45,403 nt of DNA, from the NCBI GenBank assembly GCA_023957155.1, contig JAMLHK010000021.1, positions 1 through 45,403 on the forward strand, written 5' to 3'. This DNA comes from Chitinophagaceae bacterium. GTDB lineage: Bacteria; Bacteroidota; Bacteroidia; Chitinophagales; Chitinophagaceae. A program made the translations under genes and the position numbers. This document shows positions 1-7,109 of this stretch, one piece after another. Within the stretch, counting starts at the first letter, position 1. Each line of letters starts with the position of its first letter. Under the pieces are notes generated by a model that saw only the letters and a list, made by a program, of their open reading frames with translations, searched no databases and had not been told where the DNA came from.

Positions 1-12
1 GCAAGTCTTTGT

Positions 13-35
13 AAGGGGTTTTCAGAAAACCCTTT
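13..35. other. small hairpin at window edge
   Basis: GGGTTTT (16-22) pairs with AAAACCC (26-32) around a 3-base loop, and the flanking AAG/TTT extend the stem weakly. It may be a terminator of something beyond the left edge. No coding frame is recognisable in bases 1-93. Confidence 0.3.
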
Positions 36-93
36 GTAAAAGCTGCTGTCTTTCAACGACCGGATAATGTAAACATAGTAAGCCATAAAATTC

Positions 94-120
94 AAAAGCC
101 CCGGATAAACCGAGGCTTTT
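94..120 (-). terminator. Rho-independent terminator of the tRNA-Asp unit
   Basis: An 11-base stem with one mismatch (AAAAGCCCCGG / CCGAGGCTTTT) closes a 5-base loop. On the minus strand it lies immediately after the 3' end of tRNA-Asp and ends in a T run, which is the expected position and form. The plus strand also ends in TTTT, so it could work in both directions. Confidence 0.7.
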
Positions 121-121
121 G

Positions 122-195
122 CGGACCGGACGGGACTCGAACCCGCGACCTCCGCCGTGACAGGGCGGCATTCTAACCAACTGAACTACCGATCC
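122..195 (-). tRNA. tRNA-Asp (anticodon GTC)
   Basis: Read on the minus strand, the sequence folds as a complete cloverleaf: acceptor GGATCGG pairs with CCGGTCC (one G-T pair), the D-arm is GTTC..., the anticodon stem CCGCC/GGCGG encloses the loop CTGTCAC with anticodon GTC (Asp), and the T-arm contains GGGTTCGAGTCCC. The discriminator base is G, as expected for tRNA-Asp. CCA is not encoded. It shares a promoter (374-403) with the damaged copy upstream and is followed at once by a terminator. Confidence 0.96.
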
Positions 196-253
196 AAACT
201 ATATCATTAGATATAACAGTAAAAGAACTTTTAAGCTTTTAGGACTCGAACCC

Positions 254-274
254 GTCCCGACCTACGGTTGGGAC
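254..274. repeat. 21-base palindromic element in the tRNA-Asp pseudogene
   Basis: GTCCCGACC pairs with GGTTGGGAC (one G-T pair) around a TAC loop. It replaces about 11 bases of normal tRNA-Asp sequence. Short GC-rich palindromes of this kind recur between genes in many Bacteroidota genomes (general knowledge, not searched here). Confidence 0.75.
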
Positions 275-296
275 CGTGACAGGGCGGCATTCTAAC

Positions 297-316
297 CCTG
301 CCTACCGGCAGGCAGG
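297..316. repeat. CCTGCC-type palindromic element in the D-loop of the tRNA pseudogene
   Basis: CCTGCCTACCGGCAGGCAGG is a near-perfect palindrome set between the two halves of the D-loop that are contiguous in the intact copy. A related palindrome, TGCCTGC-G-GCAGGCA, occurs at 26567-26581, and a half-unit (CCTGCCTGCCTG) lies near 1344-1355. Confidence 0.75.
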
Positions 317-373
317 CAACTGAACTACCGATCCTTCCAAATCAGGTATTTCTACCTTTATTTTTCAGGACGG

Positions 374-403
374 CAAAGATAGGATTTTTGGCTTCTTACC
401 AAA
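374..403 (-). promoter_or_regulatory. Bacteroidota-type promoter of the tRNA-Asp unit
   Basis: On the minus strand TTTG (403-400) and TATCTTTG (381-374) are separated by 18 bases. This matches the TTTG / TAnnTTTG pattern of the primary Bacteroidota sigma factor. Transcription should begin near 368 and read through the damaged tRNA copy into tRNA-Asp. The same bases also form a TTTTTGG/CCAAAAA stem (385-391 with 399-405). Confidence 0.7.
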
Positions 404-554
404 AAGTTTTTTAAAAGTTGCCGCAGTCCCCGGGCAGGATCATCGGTTTCCGCCAGGCAGTTATGCGTTATGCTCAATTATCCCGATATATATGATTTGC
501 ATCCCGGAAATTTTCCGGGAATTTTTACCTTTACCTCATCTTAAATTGCGTTAT

Positions 555-827
555 ATGACAACAAAAGAAACCTTCATCCTGCATGGCGAAAACCTGCTGA
601 AAAAAATAAAGGAACTGATAGCAGAGGGAAATATCAGGAAAATCACCATTGCCGATAAGTCCGGGAAGGAATTAGTTACTTTTCCGCTAACAATAGGTGT
701 GGTAGGTGCCCTGCTGGCTCCCGTGTTTGCAGCTATAGGTGCACTGGCAGCACTGATCGGTGAATGTACCATTACCGTGGAGCGGGAAGAGTCTAAGCAG
801 GAAAACGACCCGGAGCCTAAAACGTAG
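555..827 (+). CDS. DUF4342 domain protein
   Basis: A 90-residue protein. The ATG at 555 (start MTTKETFILHGENL) was preferred over an upstream in-frame start at 492 because family members begin this way. Residues 10-35 form a charged helix (LLKKIKELIAEGN), followed by a short strand (RKITIADKSGKELVTFPL) and a hydrophobic, Ala/Gly-rich segment (GVVGALLAPVFAAIGALAAL) that could cross or lie on the membrane. It ends in CTITVERE and a polar tail. This is the pattern of DUF4342, whose function is unknown. It stands alone between the tRNA unit and a convergent lipoprotein gene. Confidence 0.75.
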   Translation: MTTKETFILHGENLLKKIKELIAEGNIRKITIADKSGKELVTFPLTIGVVGALLAPVFAAIGALAALIGECTITVEREESKQENDPEPKT

Positions 828-880
828 ATCAATAAAAAAAGCTGCAAAAGCACCCCTTAAAAAGTAGGTTATTCCCTGTT

Positions 881-1312
881 TTATTTGAACAGATCTTTAA
901 AATTGCTCTTAAATTCCTGCCATTCTTTGGCCGCCTTGTCAAGCGCTTCATCCACGCCCTGTTTTGTTTCTTCCCAGGTTTCCGCTGTGCTGTTTTTGAT
1001 CTCCTCTAATTTCTTGTCGAGCTGGGAGCGGGTATCCTCCAGTTTTTTCCGTGCTTCTTCACTTTTCTTTGAGCCGTCTTTTTTCAGGGACTCTATTTTT
1101 TCGTCTATTTCCTTTTTTTGCTTATTTATGGCGTCTGAGGCTTTTTCTTTTTGTTCGTTGAGGTAAGCGCCGACAGTATCGGCTTTTGTTTCTATACCTT
1201 CTTTGATCTTTTCTGCGCCCTCTTTTAACTTTTGATCTGCAGCATCATTGCCGGTATTGTTGCAGGCCATAAATGCGGCTGCACAAAGCAGGAAAAAATA
1301 TTTTTTCATCAT
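881..1312 (-). CDS. putative lipoprotein with long amphipathic helix
   Basis: About 143 residues. Two adjacent ATG codons (1312 and 1309) precede a lipoprotein signal, MKKYFFLLCAAAFMAC, with Cys as the expected lipidated residue; a longer start at 1342 would push the signal peptide inward and is less likely. After the Cys nearly the whole protein is Lys/Glu-rich amphipathic helix or coiled coil (KLKEGAEKIKEGIETK..., EKIESLKKDGSKKSEEARKKLEDTRSQLDKKLEEIK), resembling apolipoprotein-like or YtxH-like stress proteins. It probably sits at the inner or outer membrane facing the periplasm. No enzymatic motif is visible. Confidence 0.75.
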   Translation of the reverse strand: MMKKYFFLLCAAAFMACNNTGNDAADQKLKEGAEKIKEGIETKADTVGAYLNEQKEKASDAINKQKKEIDEKIESLKKDGSKKSEEARKKLEDTRSQLDKKLEEIKNSTAETWEETKQGVDEALDKAAKEWQEFKSNFKDLFK

Positions 1313-1461
1313 TGTAATTTTTAAGTAAAAACGGATAGGCATTCCTGCCTGCCTGTCAGTAAAACAAACATCGTTCCAATTAATAAAAGGTAGGTCCCGA
1401 TTACCGTCAGGTATTAATTCGGAGGGAGTAGGTTGTTAGCGAAGGGACGTTACAAAAATGG

Positions 1462-1493
1462 TTTGTTCACTTTGAGATTTCTCGGTAAGTTGC
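1462..1493 (+). promoter_or_regulatory. possible promoter of the sugar transporter-kinase pair
   Basis: TTTG (1462-1465) and TAAGTTGC (1486-1493, two mismatches to TAnnTTTG) are 20 bases apart, some 25 bases before the transporter start at 1518. The spacing is right, but the downstream box is imperfect. Confidence 0.35.
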
Positions 1494-1517
1494 AAGTCAA
1501 ATCTTTATCAACCTTAA

Positions 1518-2771
1518 ATGCCTGAAATGAATCGTAGCCGTTATACAGTGGGACTGATCATGCTCACTTTTTTTGTGATCTCTTTCCTGACGAATATTAC
1601 CGGGCCCTTGATTCCTGATATAATACAGGGATTTAACCTGAGCCTTACGCTTGTGGCGCTGCTTCCCTTTGCTTTTTTTATAGCTTACGGGGTAATGTCC
1701 ATTCCGTCAGGAATACTCCTTGAAAAATACAATGAGAAAAAGATGATGACTGCTGCTTTTGCCATCGCCTTTTTCGGATCGCTGATCCTTGCACTTTCAC
1801 CCAATTACCTTAATGCTGTATTGTCGCTATTCCTGATTGGCTGTGGCATGGCTGTATTACAGGTAGTTATTAATCCCTTGCTTCGTACTGCAGGCGGAGA
1901 GGAAAATTATGCATTCAATTCCATCCTGGCCCAGTTAATTTTTGGACTTGCCTCTTTTGTTAGTCCATTGGTTTATTCCGGTATGGTGAATAAGCTTCAG
2001 AACCAGGAGATTCATGGGGGATTGATGGGGCTGCTCAAGCAGCTTACGCCGGAGAATTTGCCCTGGATATCCCTCTACTGGCTCTTTGTCCTGATTGCTA
2101 TAGGAATGATTATTGTTATTCTGGTGTCCCGTTTTCCCAGAGTCGAATTGAGCCAGGGAGAAAAAGCGGGTACCTTTCAAACCTATATTGATCTTTTAAA
2201 AAAGCGGGTGGTCATCCTTTACTTTATTGCACTTTTCAGCTACGTGGGTCTTGAACAGGGGGTAGCAAACTGGATCTCACAATTCCTCTATACCTACCAC
2301 GGGTATGACCCGCAAAGTACAGGTGCTGAAATAGTTGCTTATTTCTGGGGATTAATGACGGCAGGTGGTGTATTGGGACTTTTACTGATTAAGTTGATGG
2401 ACAGCCGGAAAGTATTGATCCTTTTTACCACCCTCGCTTTGGTTTGCTTAACATTGGGACTGTTTGGGTCCGGGAAAATAGCATTGGTCGCTTTCCCCCT
2501 GATTGGTTTTTTTGCGTCTGTAATGTATCCTATTATTTTTTCCCTTGCTTTAAATTCCGTGAAAGAGCATCATGGATCTTTTGCCGGTATACTGGTAACC
2601 GGAATTGTAGGGGGAGCTGTGGTTCCGCTTATTGTGGGTTCACTGGGAGACCTGGCGGGGTTACGCTATGGAATGCTGTTTGTTTATATTCCTCTTATCT
2701 ATATTCTGAGTATTGGTTTTTGGGCAAGGCCCATTATTACTAATAAAACGATTTCCCGCAAAAGAAAATAG
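1518..2771 (+). CDS. MFS sugar transporter, fucose permease (FHS) type
   Basis: 417 residues with about 12 hydrophobic segments, the usual size of MFS symporters. The first helix carries the FNIxG-like motif (TNITGPLIPDI) and the loop after helix 2 reads SGILLEKYNEKK, a variant of the MFS loop signature. The pattern (PLIPDIIQGFNLSLTLVALLPFAFFIAYGVMSIPSG) is that of the fucose/glucose/galactose:H+ symporter group. ATG at 1518 or 1527 are both possible. A ROK sugar kinase begins 29 bases downstream on the same strand, so the two probably form an operon in which an imported sugar is phosphorylated at once. The exact sugar cannot be read from the sequence. Confidence 0.85.
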   Translation: MPEMNRSRYTVGLIMLTFFVISFLTNITGPLIPDIIQGFNLSLTLVALLPFAFFIAYGVMSIPSGILLEKYNEKKMMTAAFAIAFFGSLILALSPNYLNAVLSLFLIGCGMAVLQVVINPLLRTAGGEENYAFNSILAQLIFGLASFVSPLVYSGMVNKLQNQEIHGGLMGLLKQLTPENLPWISLYWLFVLIAIGMIIVILVSRFPRVELSQGEKAGTFQTYIDLLKKRVVILYFIALFSYVGLEQGVANWISQFLYTYHGYDPQSTGAEIVAYFWGLMTAGGVLGLLLIKLMDSRKVLILFTTLALVCLTLGLFGSGKIALVAFPLIGFFASVMYPIIFSLALNSVKEHHGSFAGILVTGIVGGAVVPLIVGSLGDLAGLRYGMLFVYIPLIYILSIGFWARPIITNKTISRKRK

Positions 2772-2800
2772 CCATTGATCTGCAATATAAAAGCTATACG

Positions 2801-3649
2801 ATGAACCAGGAAGTGATTATCGGGATTGACCTCGGGGCAACGAATATTCGCGGCGGACGGGTAACGGGTAAAACGATTACGGGCATTCACGAAAAGCCGA
2901 TACGGAGTAGGGGGACTGTAGAAGAGGTGCTACAGGATATTTTTGATATCGTTGATATTTTGAAGAATGAAGCCGTAGCAGGAATCGGCATTGGCGTGCC
3001 GAGTGTTGTAGATATCGAAAAAGGTATTGTTTATGATGTACAATATATTCCCTCCTGGAAAGAAGTGCCATTAAAAGATATTCTTGAAAAGCGGTATGGT
3101 GTGCCTGTTTTTGTAAATAATGATGCCAATTGTTTTGCCCTGGGGGAATTTTATTTTGGCAAGGGTATTGGTGCTGACCAGATGATTGGGTTAACCATAG
3201 GTACGGGTATCGGTGCAGGAATAATAATAAACCGTCATTTATATGCAGGTCCCAATTGCGGTGCCGGGGAATTTGGAATGGTTGATTATCTGGATCATTG
3301 TTATGAATATTATGCAAGCGGGCAATTCTTTCAAAATGTATATCAGACAAACGGACAGGAGGTATTTGAAAGAGCAAGATCTGGCGACCGGCAGGCACAG
3401 CAGTGGTATGCTGAAATGGGAACCCATTTGGGCAATGCGATAAAGATGATTTTATATGCCTATGATCCGCCGCTGATTGTTTTTGGCGGCTCCGTGCGTC
3501 ATGCGTATCCTTATTTTCAGCAAACCATGTGGAAACAGATTCATGGCTTTGCTTTTTCAAAATCATTAAAGCAACTTCGTATTGAGTTGTCTGAGTTACA
3601 GAATAGCGGGATTCTCGGCGCGGCAGGACTTTACTATAATGCGTTATAG
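2801..3649 (+). CDS. ROK family sugar kinase (glucokinase-like)
   Basis: 282 residues. The N-terminus holds the phosphate-binding loop GIDLGATNIRGG, followed by GIGVPSVVD and the sugar-site motif NNDANCFALGE with the catalytic Asp, then GLTIGTGIGAGII (second phosphate loop) and GAGEFG. Most ROK kinases next have a CxCGxxGCxE zinc loop; here only LDHCYEYYASG separates GAGEFGMVDY from YASG, so the zinc site is deleted. FGGSVRHAYPYF near the C-terminus is the adenosine motif. It acts in the cytosol on a hexose, probably the one delivered by the transporter 29 bases upstream. Confidence 0.85.
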   Translation: MNQEVIIGIDLGATNIRGGRVTGKTITGIHEKPIRSRGTVEEVLQDIFDIVDILKNEAVAGIGIGVPSVVDIEKGIVYDVQYIPSWKEVPLKDILEKRYGVPVFVNNDANCFALGEFYFGKGIGADQMIGLTIGTGIGAGIIINRHLYAGPNCGAGEFGMVDYLDHCYEYYASGQFFQNVYQTNGQEVFERARSGDRQAQQWYAEMGTHLGNAIKMILYAYDPPLIVFGGSVRHAYPYFQQTMWKQIHGFAFSKSLKQLRIELSELQNSGILGAAGLYYNAL

Positions 3650-3682
3650 CAATTGCCAGGGAGAGCTTAATAACGTCATCAA

Positions 3683-4336
3683 TTAGTCTATCAGGTTATT
3701 TTTTACGGCAAAAAATACCAGTCCTGCGGTATTCTTAACGTTGTATCTTTCCATCAGCCGGTCTTTAATGGCCTCCACGGTTCGGGGGCTGATTTCCATT
3801 TTTTGGGCAATTTCCGTAGCGGTAAACTCCATGCAGATGAACCGAAGCACGTCTTTTTCCTTGTCGTTAATTACTATTTCATTGGTTAGCGAGGGAATAT
3901 GCTTTGTTCGGGCGTGAGATTTTTTTAGCAGTATTTTATTTACGAAATTATTAAGGTAGTAGCCTTTAGCCACTACTTCTGTAATAGCTTTTTTTATTTC
4001 AGCCGGATCGGCGCTTTTGAGCAGGTATCCGTTGGCTCCGTTTTCCATAAGATGAGATACAAATCGTTCATCTTCATACATGGTAAGGACAATAACATAA
4101 ATGTGCGGGTACTGCTTACTGATTGTTTTTGTGGCTTCTATTCCGTCTTTTACCGGCATGCGCAAATCCATTAACACCACATCAGGTTCCGCTGCGGGGA
4201 GGTCTGTCAGCAGTTCTTCTCCGTTTTCCGCTTCCAGAACAAATTTGATGTTGGTATAGGGTCGTAAAGAAAGGATAACACCTTTCCGGAATATTTTATG
4301 GTCATCGGCAATAGCAACTTTAATAACACTACTCAT
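3683..4336 (-). CDS. NarL/FixJ family response regulator
   Basis: 217 residues with a receiver domain (1-125) and a LuxR-type HTH (about 150-215). The acidic pocket is Asp11/Asp12, the phosphoacceptor is Asp57 in VVLMDLRMP, and the conserved Lys lies in YLLKSADP. The HTH segment reads FTATEIAQKMEISPRTVEAIKDRLMERYNVKN. The gene follows its likely partner kinase (4374-5216) after 37 bases on the same strand. It faces the ROK kinase gene, and the two ends are 33 bases apart. Two further regulators of the same type lie at 7110 and 7931. Confidence 0.92.
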   Translation of the reverse strand: MSSVIKVAIADDHKIFRKGVILSLRPYTNIKFVLEAENGEELLTDLPAAEPDVVLMDLRMPVKDGIEATKTISKQYPHIYVIVLTMYEDERFVSHLMENGANGYLLKSADPAEIKKAITEVVAKGYYLNNFVNKILLKKSHARTKHIPSLTNEIVINDKEKDVLRFICMEFTATEIAQKMEISPRTVEAIKDRLMERYNVKNTAGLVFFAVKNNLID

Positions 4337-4373
4337 AGCCTGCTATGTTTTTAAGATACTGGATATATGTATG

Positions 4374-5216
4374 CTAATCTATCATTTCGTATTCTTCAAC
4401 GGGAACCTCCAATGTTACTTTATAGTAGGTTTGTGATATGTCTTTTTCAAAATCAATCTTTGCATGCAACACCTTCGCGCGACTCTGAATATTCTTTAAG
4501 CCCAATCCCAGGGCGCTTTTGTTAAGTCTTTCCACATCCGTTTGAGTTATTCCCCTGCCATCGTGGTGCAGGCGGATAAAGAACTTGTCTTCATTGTAGT
4601 TTTGAGTGACGTGTATAAAGCTGGCATTGCTGTGCTTTAAAATATTGTTCACCAATTCCTGGATAACGCGAAATACAAGTAGTTCCTGCTCCGGTCTTAG
4701 CCTTTGCCGGTAATCATGAAAGCGGCTGCTGGCATTAATGGTTCCGGAGCCGCTGATTTTCTGGAAAAGATCATTAACGGCCGATTCTAATCCAAAATTC
4801 TTTAAAGTGGGCGGCATCAGGCTGTGTGAGATGTTTCGAATAAGCTGGATCGTATCATCAATGATCTGCTTGGCGTTGTAAATAGCCTGTAGCTGGGTAC
4901 TGATATCCTGTTTAACGAGATTTTCATTTAAGTATAACCGGGCTGTTGCCAGTAATGGGCCGGCGTCATCATGCAAATCTGCAGCTATCCTTTGTCTTTC
5001 TTCTTCCTGCCACCGGATAGAAGCGTTGAGTAATATTTTCTGCTGTTCTTCTTCCATCTCTTTCAACTGCAACTGGTAACGAATAATGCGACGCTGATGG
5101 AAGATAATAAAAAGCACCAGACCTATGGCAAGGGCCAGCATTCCCATAGTGCCAAAAAATAACACACTGGAAACACTCAGGGGGTTGGACTGGGTTGTAA
5201 TCTGTAGGAGCATCAT
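4374..5216 (-). CDS. sensor histidine kinase, HisKA_3 type, one membrane helix
   Basis: 280 residues. One transmembrane helix (about 17-40) and a short coiled coil (45-70) lead into the HisKA_3 box EEERQRIAADLHDDAG with phosphoacceptor His82. The HATPase domain shows the N-box ELVNNILKHSNA (187-198), a G-box DGRG (219-222) and GLGLKNI (237-243). There is no sizeable periplasmic sensor, so the signal must come through the membrane helix, the coiled coil or a partner protein. The membrane protein encoded just upstream (5252) is a candidate. It should phosphorylate the regulator at 3683-4336, and possibly the kinase-less regulators at 7110 and 7931. Confidence 0.9.
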   Translation of the reverse strand: MMLLQITTQSNPLSVSSVLFFGTMGMLALAIGLVLFIIFHQRRIIRYQLQLKEMEEEQQKILLNASIRWQEEERQRIAADLHDDAGPLLATARLYLNENLVKQDISTQLQAIYNAKQIIDDTIQLIRNISHSLMPPTLKNFGLESAVNDLFQKISGSGTINASSRFHDYRQRLRPEQELLVFRVIQELVNNILKHSNASFIHVTQNYNEDKFFIRLHHDGRGITQTDVERLNKSALGLGLKNIQSRAKVLHAKIDFEKDISQTYYKVTLEVPVEEYEMID

Positions 5217-5251
5217 TTGTCAATCAACATACATTAAAGAATAAAATTGCT

Positions 5252-5821
5252 TTACCTTTTTTTCATTAAATAAGCTGGTTTAGTTGTTTTGCTTTTTATT
5301 AGTATGGCTATACAAAACAAAATATTCCTGATAATATAAAGAGGTGAGTGAATCAGCTTGTATTCGTGTTCAAACGCCGGGTTATTTATATTATTCTGTG
5401 CGGAAATGAATAAGAAAAAAGTACCTGCCGAATAAATAATGATAGCTACAACCACCCAAAAATCGGGTGAAGCGTATAAAAAGAGAGATGCCGGGTCTTT
5501 TACTTTTTCAAAAAGGTAAAAAATGCAATAAATGAAAAATATTGTTGCGGTTAGTCCTGACGGACCTGAACCAAAAGATTGGTTAGAAGAAGTGACAAGG
5601 GAATAAATCAGGTATGCACTCGTCAACGGGAAAACAATAAATATTCCTCTTTTAAAAATCCTGGATTCTATTACTTTAAAAAAGAAAAAAGAGAATAAAG
5701 AAAATTCAACAAGGGTACTGATACGTCCTATTACAAAAGAAAGCGCCCACCAGTTTCTATTGGGCAGAATAAAAAAATTGATAATAATACTGTAAACGAC
5801 AATAAAAAAAACTACCCTCAA
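5252..5821 (-). CDS. polytopic membrane protein upstream of the histidine kinase; true start probably farther upstream
   Basis: The frame from a TTG at 5821 encodes 189 residues with about five hydrophobic helices and a basic C-terminus (KSKTTKPAYLMKKR). The family is not recognised by name. Codons upstream stay open to 5957 and read like coding sequence (…ILRNIAILSDLLPFILFIFF, then ARSKKSIGL), adding at least one membrane helix. No ATG, GTG or TTG begins that extension at the right place; an ATT at 5923 lies just after a TATATTTG promoter box. Being 35 bases from the kinase on the same strand, it may be that kinase's membrane sensor. Confidence 0.6.
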   Translation of the reverse strand: MRVVFFIVVYSIIINFFILPNRNWWALSFVIGRISTLVEFSLFSFFFFKVIESRIFKRGIFIVFPLTSAYLIYSLVTSSNQSFGSGPSGLTATIFFIYCIFYLFEKVKDPASLFLYASPDFWVVVAIIIYSAGTFFLFISAQNNINNPAFEHEYKLIHSPLYIIRNILFCIAILIKSKTTKPAYLMKKR

Positions 5822-5930
5822 TCCTATACTTTTTTTTGACCGGGCAAAAAAAATGAATAGAATGAAGGGTAGTAGATCAGATAAAATTGCAATATTTCGC
5901 AGGATAGTTGTTATAATAGTAATATTTTTC

Positions 5931-5938
5931 CAAATATA
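5931..5938 (-). promoter_or_regulatory. TATATTTG -7 box before the membrane protein
   Basis: On the minus strand TATATTTG matches TAnnTTTG exactly. The expected start of transcription, near 5925, almost coincides with the ATT codon at 5923 that opens the extended membrane-protein frame. No clear TTTG was found at the -33 position, so support rests on one box. Confidence 0.4.
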
Positions 5939-5963
5939 ACAACTAAAACTGATAAATTAAAAA

Positions 5964-6344
5964 CTACAGGGCATATTCAAACCAACCTTCTCCCGGTTTG
6001 GGCGGTAAAAACCGGTTGGCTACAATACCTGCTTTTTTAGAAAGGGTGCCATCATCGTTTACTACGGTATATTCGAGAATGGCCTTGCCTCTTTTATCAA
6101 CGCCTACGAACACATAGGTGGGCTGCCCTTTTGCATTAAGCGCTTTGTACATTTTTATACCCGTACAGTCAGGCTGGGAAAGGATCTTTTCAATGATATT
6201 ACGACCAACAAAATGAGCCTGGTTTTCACCAAAGCAGTCATAATAGTCTTTTATCATTTTGGCGCCCATTTCGAAACCAATGTCTTCACCAATGTTTTCG
6301 TGCAGAGATTGGTCGTCTTTTACAAGTACATCTTTTTTCGTCAT
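5964..6344 (-). CDS. hypothetical protein, 126 residues
   Basis: A soluble, acidic protein starting MTKKDVLVKDDQSLHENIGEDIGFEMGAKMIKDYYDCFGEN, with a helical N-terminal half. The C-terminal half looks like beta strands (TYVFVGVDKRGKAILEYTVVNDDGTLSKKAGIVANRF) and ends in a Pro/Gly turn and FEYAL. I do not recognise a named family. There is no signal peptide or membrane segment. It lies on the same strand as the kinase block but before the promoter box of the membrane protein, so it is probably separately transcribed. The reading frame is clean and the start ATG at 6344 is well placed, so it is likely real. Confidence 0.65.
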   Translation of the reverse strand: MTKKDVLVKDDQSLHENIGEDIGFEMGAKMIKDYYDCFGENQAHFVGRNIIEKILSQPDCTGIKMYKALNAKGQPTYVFVGVDKRGKAILEYTVVNDDGTLSKKAGIVANRFLPPKPGEGWFEYAL

Positions 6345-7109
6345 AGTTTAAAGTTTTGTGGTTTAAAGAAGTGTAAAATTGACTTATATCAAAAATGGTA
6401 GGTAATTAGCAGATATACAAGGGCTTTAGCGGGGACAAAATCCTTATTTTTTGCTGTAATCCAGTAAGAGTCTGAATTTCATGTGGAAAACCCCTAAGGG
6501 ATAATTCTATAAAATAAGGTAAATTTACTTTTGCAAGTTCGTATTTTTACTATGATCTTGAGCGTAAAACTTCCTTTTGGAAGCCTGAATTTGCAAAAAT
6601 TATGGTAAAATTGAGGAAATAACAGGGTAAACTCCTGTTTGAAAGAAGCAAAGGACGGAAACGGAAGAAAGATGGAAAAATTAAAAAAGCCGGTTACTTA
6701 AGGAAAATAAAGGATTTAAAACGGGGCTGCTCTTTACCGAAAAAAAGAAAGTTGACTGACATTGGATTTCGCTTTCGATTTTTCACAGTTATTGGGATAA
6801 ATTATTGGACGGTTTCAGGACATTTGGATTTAATTTGAGGTTGCTGAATCCTCGCCAATCAACTTCGAAACAAAAGTAGAGCAATCATATTTTGTTTGCA
6901 AGCGCAGTTTTGCCCTTTTTATTTCTTTCAGTAAATACTCAGTTAATGATTGTTATCCCTGAGTGTGGATACGTGTGGAAAACCAGTATTTTTAGTAATT
7001 TAACTAAGTAAAAATACTGTAGTATAGTTCTTATGATTGACGAAGTTTGTATGTAATATAATTCAGTATCAGTCGTTAATAAAACTAACTTATAACCAAT
7101 TTAATATCC
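6345..7109. other. 765-base intergenic region with palindromes and an orphan promoter box
   Basis: No coding frame of note on either strand. Features seen are the 10-base palindrome GTAAATTTAC at 6519-6528 (repeated at 7811-7820), an exact TAnnTTTG box TACTTTTG at 6526-6533 reading rightward with no gene behind it, a CTTCC/GGAAG hairpin near 6570, and a strong inverted repeat at 6984-7019. A small RNA or a long regulated leader of the regulator at 7110 are both possible. Confidence 0.4.
6984..7019. promoter_or_regulatory. 11-base inverted repeat upstream of a response regulator
   Basis: CAGTATTTTTA (6984-6994) and TAAAAATACTG (7009-7019) are perfect inverted repeats 14 bases apart. The right arm overlaps a second small palindrome, ATACT-GT-AGTAT. 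The site ends about 90 bases before the regulator start at 7110. It could be an operator, perhaps for that regulator itself, or a hairpin in the leader. Confidence 0.45.

Larger units (their letters stand above)
241..334 (-). pseudogene. tRNA-Asp pseudogene carrying two inserted hairpins
   Basis: On the minus strand the 5' part matches the intact tRNA-Asp: GGATCGG acceptor strand, D-arm start, TTAGAATGCC and the anticodon loop CTGTCAC. A 19-20 base palindrome (297-316) interrupts the D-loop. A 21-base hairpin (254-274) replaces the 3' anticodon-stem strand and variable loop. GGGTTCGAGTCC of the T-arm remains, but the 3' acceptor strand is missing, so no acceptor stem can form and the molecule cannot work as a tRNA. 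It lies first in the transcription unit, between promoter and good copy, so it should still be transcribed. Confidence 0.85.

Noticed and set aside
885-1166. Open frame of 93 codons on the plus strand
   Set aside because: It is the Ser/Phe-rich mirror of the Lys/Glu-rich lipoprotein on the other strand, which has a clear signal peptide.
1340-1360. Complete CCTGCC palindrome upstream of the lipoprotein
   Set aside because: Only the CCTGCCTGCCTG half is present, with no GGCAGG arm, so it is not listed as a repeat.
2877-3566. 229-codon frame opposite the ROK kinase
   Set aside because: Rich in His, Gln and Arg with no motif; it is a shadow of the kinase gene, whose motifs are all present.
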